This document shows, in pieces, positions 3,638 to 6,533 of a stretch of DNA of 6,533 nucleotides (the first letter of the stretch is position 1; each line of letters begins with the position of its first letter). The position numbers and the translations under genes are program-made. Under the pieces are notes generated by a model. That model did no database searches, was not told the origin of the DNA, and saw only the letters and a program-made list of their open reading frames with translations. Source of the stretch: Balneolaceae bacterium (GTDB taxonomy: Bacteria > Bacteroidota > Rhodothermia > Balneolales > Balneolaceae); the NCBI GenBank assembly GCA_021767245.1, contig JAASTO010000153.1, forward strand, positions 1 to 6,533, given 5' to 3'.

Positions 3638-6533
3638 TCTTTTCAACCATCAGGATAACAGGTTCCTCAGAAATACCTGAGTAAATGACGCGGTTCATAA
3701 GCTCATTTATTCTGGACCAGCCTTCCATTAACAAAGTTGTGACCAGGTACGAGTCTCTGTCTTCATCCAACAGAACCTTGGTATTCAAGCCATACTCACT
3801 TTCAATTTCATTGCCGTATTCCAAAGCCTGTTCTTGTGAGCTAAAGTCTTTCAGAAGCAGTAAGAATTCGAAACTCAGATCCGTCATCTTAACAGGGGGA
3901 GCATATCTTCGTATGCTGGCATTGGCATAGTTGTCAAGATCGCCTCTGAGTGATCTTAATCTTTCTGCCGCCAGTCTTTCTGACCTGAATGGGCCGATGC
4001 CAATCCTGACACCAAATCTATCTCCCGGAATTTGAATCGCCTCAATGTCACTGACATCTTTGAGATCCCTGATGTATCTCTGAGCATTTTCTTCCGTAGC
4101 AAACTCTGCAATTTGTATGTAATAAGTGGTTGTCTCAGGGTTCAGGTCAAGGTCTGCATAACACTGACTTACCACAGCCGCATTGAAATCGTATACACGG
4201 TTAAGTTCTTTAGTGGCTGATGTAACTCTTCCTAAACTTTGGTACTGGATCTCTCTAAGTCCAAATAGCTGATAAGCTTTATTATAGATGGTGAAGGTCA
4301 GATGATCTTCTTCAAGAAGCCTTGAAAGGTCACTGGCCTGACTTTCCTGTGAATACGAAGCGAACTGAATTCCGTAAATACAACGTCCCGGTGTTAGTTG
4401 CTCAACATCCTCACTTGAACTGAAAGCTGATGGTATTGCATCATTCATAGATGGGTAAGTAGAGACTGTATCACCCCTTATTGATCGTAGGGAGTCGGGG
4501 GTTGCCGGGGTAGTTTGTAAAGGTGGCTGAGCAATAGCAATATCATCAATTGCATCGCCCTCCTGATTTTTAGCTGTCGAGTCTGCAGGTTGTTCCACAT
4601 CAGATTCCAGATCCGCCAATGTAGAATCAGCAGGGGAAATGTTGGTTGAATCGCCGTAAGCTACATCAGGTCGTGTTAGGTCCGGTAATTCGACTTCATC
4701 TGCTCCGTCATCAATTTGATCATCCAAACCATCTTCTGCCGCAAGTGTACTGTCCGGTAATTCTTCGGTGGTTTCTTCAGATACAATGATGGTTGAGTCC
4801 GGTTCCTGGGTGGACTCGTCCGATATAGTTTCAGCGACCTTATCTGACAGGTTGGTATCGGTTAAAGAGTCGGATTGTACAGAATCGGCCGTTTGGTCTG
4901 TAATATCTGTCAGGGGTGGACCGGTAGGGGTTATGACCGGGGGTAATCCGGTGTTTAGATCGATATTAGTCTCACCATCATTCTCAGTGTCCTCTTGTTG
5001 CTCTGATGAGATATCTTCTGTTTCTTCATTTAACGACTCCTGTGAGACACTATCTGCTTCAGCCGTATCATTGATACTTTCATTAAATACGATCACACCT
5101 GATGAATCGGGCAAGATAAGGTCCTCAGGGTTTAAGTCAGGCTGATCTATTTTCGTTGAATCTTGAATACCGGTAGTATCTATAGTATCCGGGCTGGTGA
5201 TCGTCTGTTCTGTGGTTTCAGTAACATCGGCAATTCGTTCCTGTTCGTCCTGGATCATACCGGACGGGATGAGTTCAAATGATAGCCCCTCCACAAAATC
5301 TCCGTCAGATAACCGCTCCACTTCAAAGTCGATCATTTCCGGAACGGATATGACATTCAATATACTTAGCTGGGCTGAGTCAACCTCCAGTGTGTAGTTG
5401 CCAGGGGGGACTTCATAATCGTAAAAACTACCATCACTGAATGTGCGGAGTTCTTTGTTATACGATCCGTCTTCATTAGAAAGCAATAGTTTAAGTCCGG
5501 CAACTCCGGTGGTATTACCGCTTTCCAGTAATCGTTGAACCGCCCCTTCGATCACTCCGGACATATAGAACGGGACCTCAACTTTCTTAAAACGGTTCGG
5601 ATCCGTGATCAAACCAAATTTTTCAAACTCAGGAACCAGCATCGGATTCTGGATCAGGGATTTATTCAACTCCATATTGTAATAGAAATAGGGCTGCATT
5701 TGGGTGTAGTATATCACGCCATTCTTAACTGTACTGGTAGCTCCTGAACGCTGAATTCTTAAGGCATTGCCGGCAATGGGGTCGTCATCGTCCCCGAAAT
5801 CACCGTCTGCGTTATTATCCACAAATAATTTAACGGCCGTACCGGATCGACCAACCTGATCACGGCTGGTAAATATGAAGTTATCGTAGTTGGTATCATA
5901 TCCAATCGACCCACGAATATTCTGGGTGAGGTTGCCTGAACCGCGAATATTGCTATAAGTGGTACTGGTTCTGATCTTATCAAAATCGACCACCAGATTG
6001 AAGCGTAAACTATTATAATCACCGGCAAAATTACGGCCATACGAAAGCTGAAGACGGCCCTGGTCGAACACATTTTGTGATAATAGGACTTCAGCTGATT
6101 CAAGCTGATTCAGGCTTGGCTGATACCTGAATTGTCCCCTTAAAAAGACACCCCTCAGGTATACCGGTAGGTTTCGGTTTCTTGAGACATTATACGTGGC
6201 TGAAGTCTCAAGAAAGGCGGTGTTGGACGGATTGAGAATGTCAAAACCACCGGAAAAACGATCAGTATACCCAACCCTGAGGTTCAGTTTACTGATCCTG
6301 GAATTCAGGTCCAGCCTGAAATTCGTTGAGCTCGTTGAGGTCCTGTATCTCGAAAAAACGGAAGTTCTGACGTTAAATGGAATGCCGCCAAAATTGAAGG
6401 GGTAGAAAGCACTGGCCACCAATCTCCGTTCATCGTTGGAAGGGTTATAAATGCTGAAGCCTTCAGTATAGTTTGTATAGTCAAGCGTAAAACTGGCAGA
6501 ATTGGGATATATAACATTCAGCAAGCCCCGATA
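3627..6533 (-). CDS. Large usher-/barrel-like outer-membrane protein with C-terminal SPOR domains, N-terminus beyond the window
   Basis: The frame is open to the window edge, giving 968 codons. Residues below are counted from the TTG at 6524, which is probably not the true start because three more open codons precede it. Residues 1-320 show alternating polar/aromatic beta-strands (for example RLQLSYGRNFAGDY, LRFNLVVDF) like a usher-type or other outer-membrane barrel. Residues 236-248 form an Asp-rich loop of DxNxDGD type. Residues 321-420 look like a carboxypeptidase-regulatory-like beta-sandwich, with TFSDGSFYDYEVPPGNYTLEV. Residues 421-712 are a disordered acidic, Ser/Thr/Asp-rich linker. 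A first SPOR domain spans 713-788, a second, with YYIQIAEF and RIGIGPF, 798-875, and a SPOR-like third 883-962. SPOR domains bind denuded septal peptidoglycan. The inferred role is an outer-membrane protein attached to the cell wall. It resembles nothing I can name precisely. Confidence is high for the gene and SPOR, lower for the barrel. Confidence 0.85.
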   Translation of the reverse strand, partial: YRGLLNVIYPNSASFTLDYTNYTEGFSIYNPSNDERRLVASAFYPFNFGGIPFNVRTSVFSRYRTSTSSTNFRLDLNSRISKLNLRVGYTDRFSGGFDILNPSNTAFLETSATYNVSRNRNLPVYLRGVFLRGQFRYQPSLNQLESAEVLLSQNVFDQGRLQLSYGRNFAGDYNSLRFNLVVDFDKIRTSTTYSNIRGSGNLTQNIRGSIGYDTNYDNFIFTSRDQVGRSGTAVKLFVDNNADGDFGDDDDPIAGNALRIQRSGATSTVKNGVIYYTQMQPYFYYNMELNKSLIQNPMLVPEFEKFGLITDPNRFKKVEVPFYMSGVIEGAVQRLLESGNTTGVAGLKLLLSNEDGSYNKELRTFSDGSFYDYEVPPGNYTLEVDSAQLSILNVISVPEMIDFEVERLSDGDFVEGLSFELIPSGMIQDEQERIADVTETTEQTITSPDTIDTTGIQDSTKIDQPDLNPEDLILPDSSGVIVFNESINDTAEADSVSQESLNEETEDISSEQQEDTENDGETNIDLNTGLPPVITPTGPPLTDITDQTADSVQSDSLTDTNLSDKVAETISDESTQEPDSTIIVSEETTEELPDSTLAAEDGLDDQIDDGADEVELPDLTRPDVAYGDSTNISPADSTLADLESDVEQPADSTAKNQEGDAIDDIAIAQPPLQTTPATPDSLRSIRGDTVSTYPSMNDAIPSAFSSSEDVEQLTPGRCIYGIQFASYSQESQASDLSRLLEEDHLTFTIYNKAYQLFGLREIQYQSLGRVTSATKELNRVYDFNAAVVSQCYADLDLNPETTTYYIQIAEFATEENAQRYIRDLKDVSDIEAIQIPGDRFGVRIGIGPFRSERLAAERLRSLRGDLDNYANASIRRYAPPVKMTDLSFEFLLLLKDFSSQEQALEYGNEIESEYGLNTKVLLDEDRDSYLVTTLLMEGWSRINELMNRVIYSGISEEPVILMVEKKNP
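3639..4388 (-). other. Tandem SPOR-type repeats within the large protein
   Basis: Three consecutive units of about 75-80 residues occupy the C-terminus. The second (nt 4133-3900) is canonical: YYIQIAEF opens it, an Ala/Leu helix follows, then FGVRIGIGPF and a final helix with AAERLRSL. The first (4388-4161) opens with IYGIQFASY and keeps the beta-alpha-beta order but has YQSLGRV in place of the GPF motif. The third (3878-3639) opens with FEFLLLLKDF and continues with a helix and YLVTTLLM, without GPF, so it is either degenerate or diverged. Confidence 0.75.
4389..5264 (-). repeat. Coding low-complexity acidic linker with recurrent DST-like motifs
   Basis: About 290 residues are dominated by Asp, Glu, Ser, Thr, Gln and Pro, without predicted structure. 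The tripeptide DST recurs six times (residues 455, 576, 591, 625, 633, 648 of the large protein), with further DSS/DSV/DSL at 473, 491, 547, 552 and 677, often preceded by Pro, Ala or Gln. Spacing is irregular (for instance 15, 34, 8 and 15 residues between successive DST copies), so this is a degenerate compositional repeat and not a DNA-level tandem array. It probably spans the periplasm between the outer membrane part and the SPOR domains. Confidence 0.8.

Noticed and set aside
4768..5145. 125-codon open frame on the plus strand, Ser/Val-rich
   Set aside because: It lies antisense to the acidic linker of the large protein. The skewed Asp/Ser/Thr/Glu codon use there depletes stops on the opposite strand, and the product has no recognisable domain.
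6093..6112. Perfect 10-bp tandem repeat AGCTGATTCA
   Set aside because: It falls inside the large coding frame, which stays open through it. Ten is not a multiple of three, so a recent duplication would have broken the frame; chance is more likely.
6522..6524. TTG at the right edge as the start of the large gene
   Set aside because: The frame continues open through three more codons to the edge, and the protein lacks the signal peptide an outer-membrane protein needs, so the real start lies outside.

Overview
The window reads as a chromosomal stretch from a Gram-negative bacterium of the Bacteroidota/Balneolota/Rhodothermota group. The support is family-level: a DUF3109 cysteine-rich protein of the type common there, a stand-alone biotin carrier protein, weak or absent Shine-Dalgarno sequences, one promoter-like site resembling the Bacteroidota TTTG/TAnnTTTG pattern, and a large outer-membrane-type protein with a Ser/Thr/Asp/Glu linker and SPOR domains. 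The genus cannot be fixed from this sequence. No mobile element, CRISPR array, tRNA or rRNA was found.

Layout. Positions 1-1391 hold a tightly packed minus-strand operon. In transcription order it has a small winged-helix-like protein (88 aa), a 168-aa biotin carrier protein joined to it by an ATGA overlap, and murA, which starts at a TTG codon inside the end of the biotin gene and runs off the left edge with its C-terminal half missing. Positions 1392-1530 are a divergent intergenic region with candidate promoters. Positions 1531-3614 are a plus-strand pair: a DUF3109 protein and rpoN (sigma-54), overlapping by one base. A short bidirectional hairpin terminator at 3616-3637 separates rpoN from a convergent minus-strand gene. 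That gene fills 3627-6533 and runs off the right edge, so its N-terminus and signal peptide are not seen.

How the genes relate. MurA makes the first committed peptidoglycan precursor, and the carrier protein holds biotin for a carboxylase, probably of acyl-CoA type, so the left operon links envelope precursor supply with carboxylation. RpoN directs transcription that needs activator ATPases, none of which is encoded here. The large right-hand protein is the least ordinary item. It has a beta-strand-rich, usher- or barrel-like region, a calcium-loop-like segment, a carboxypeptidase-regulatory-like beta-sandwich, an acidic linker of about 290 residues, and two SPOR domains plus a third SPOR-like segment. 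This suggests an outer-membrane protein tethered to septal or denuded peptidoglycan.
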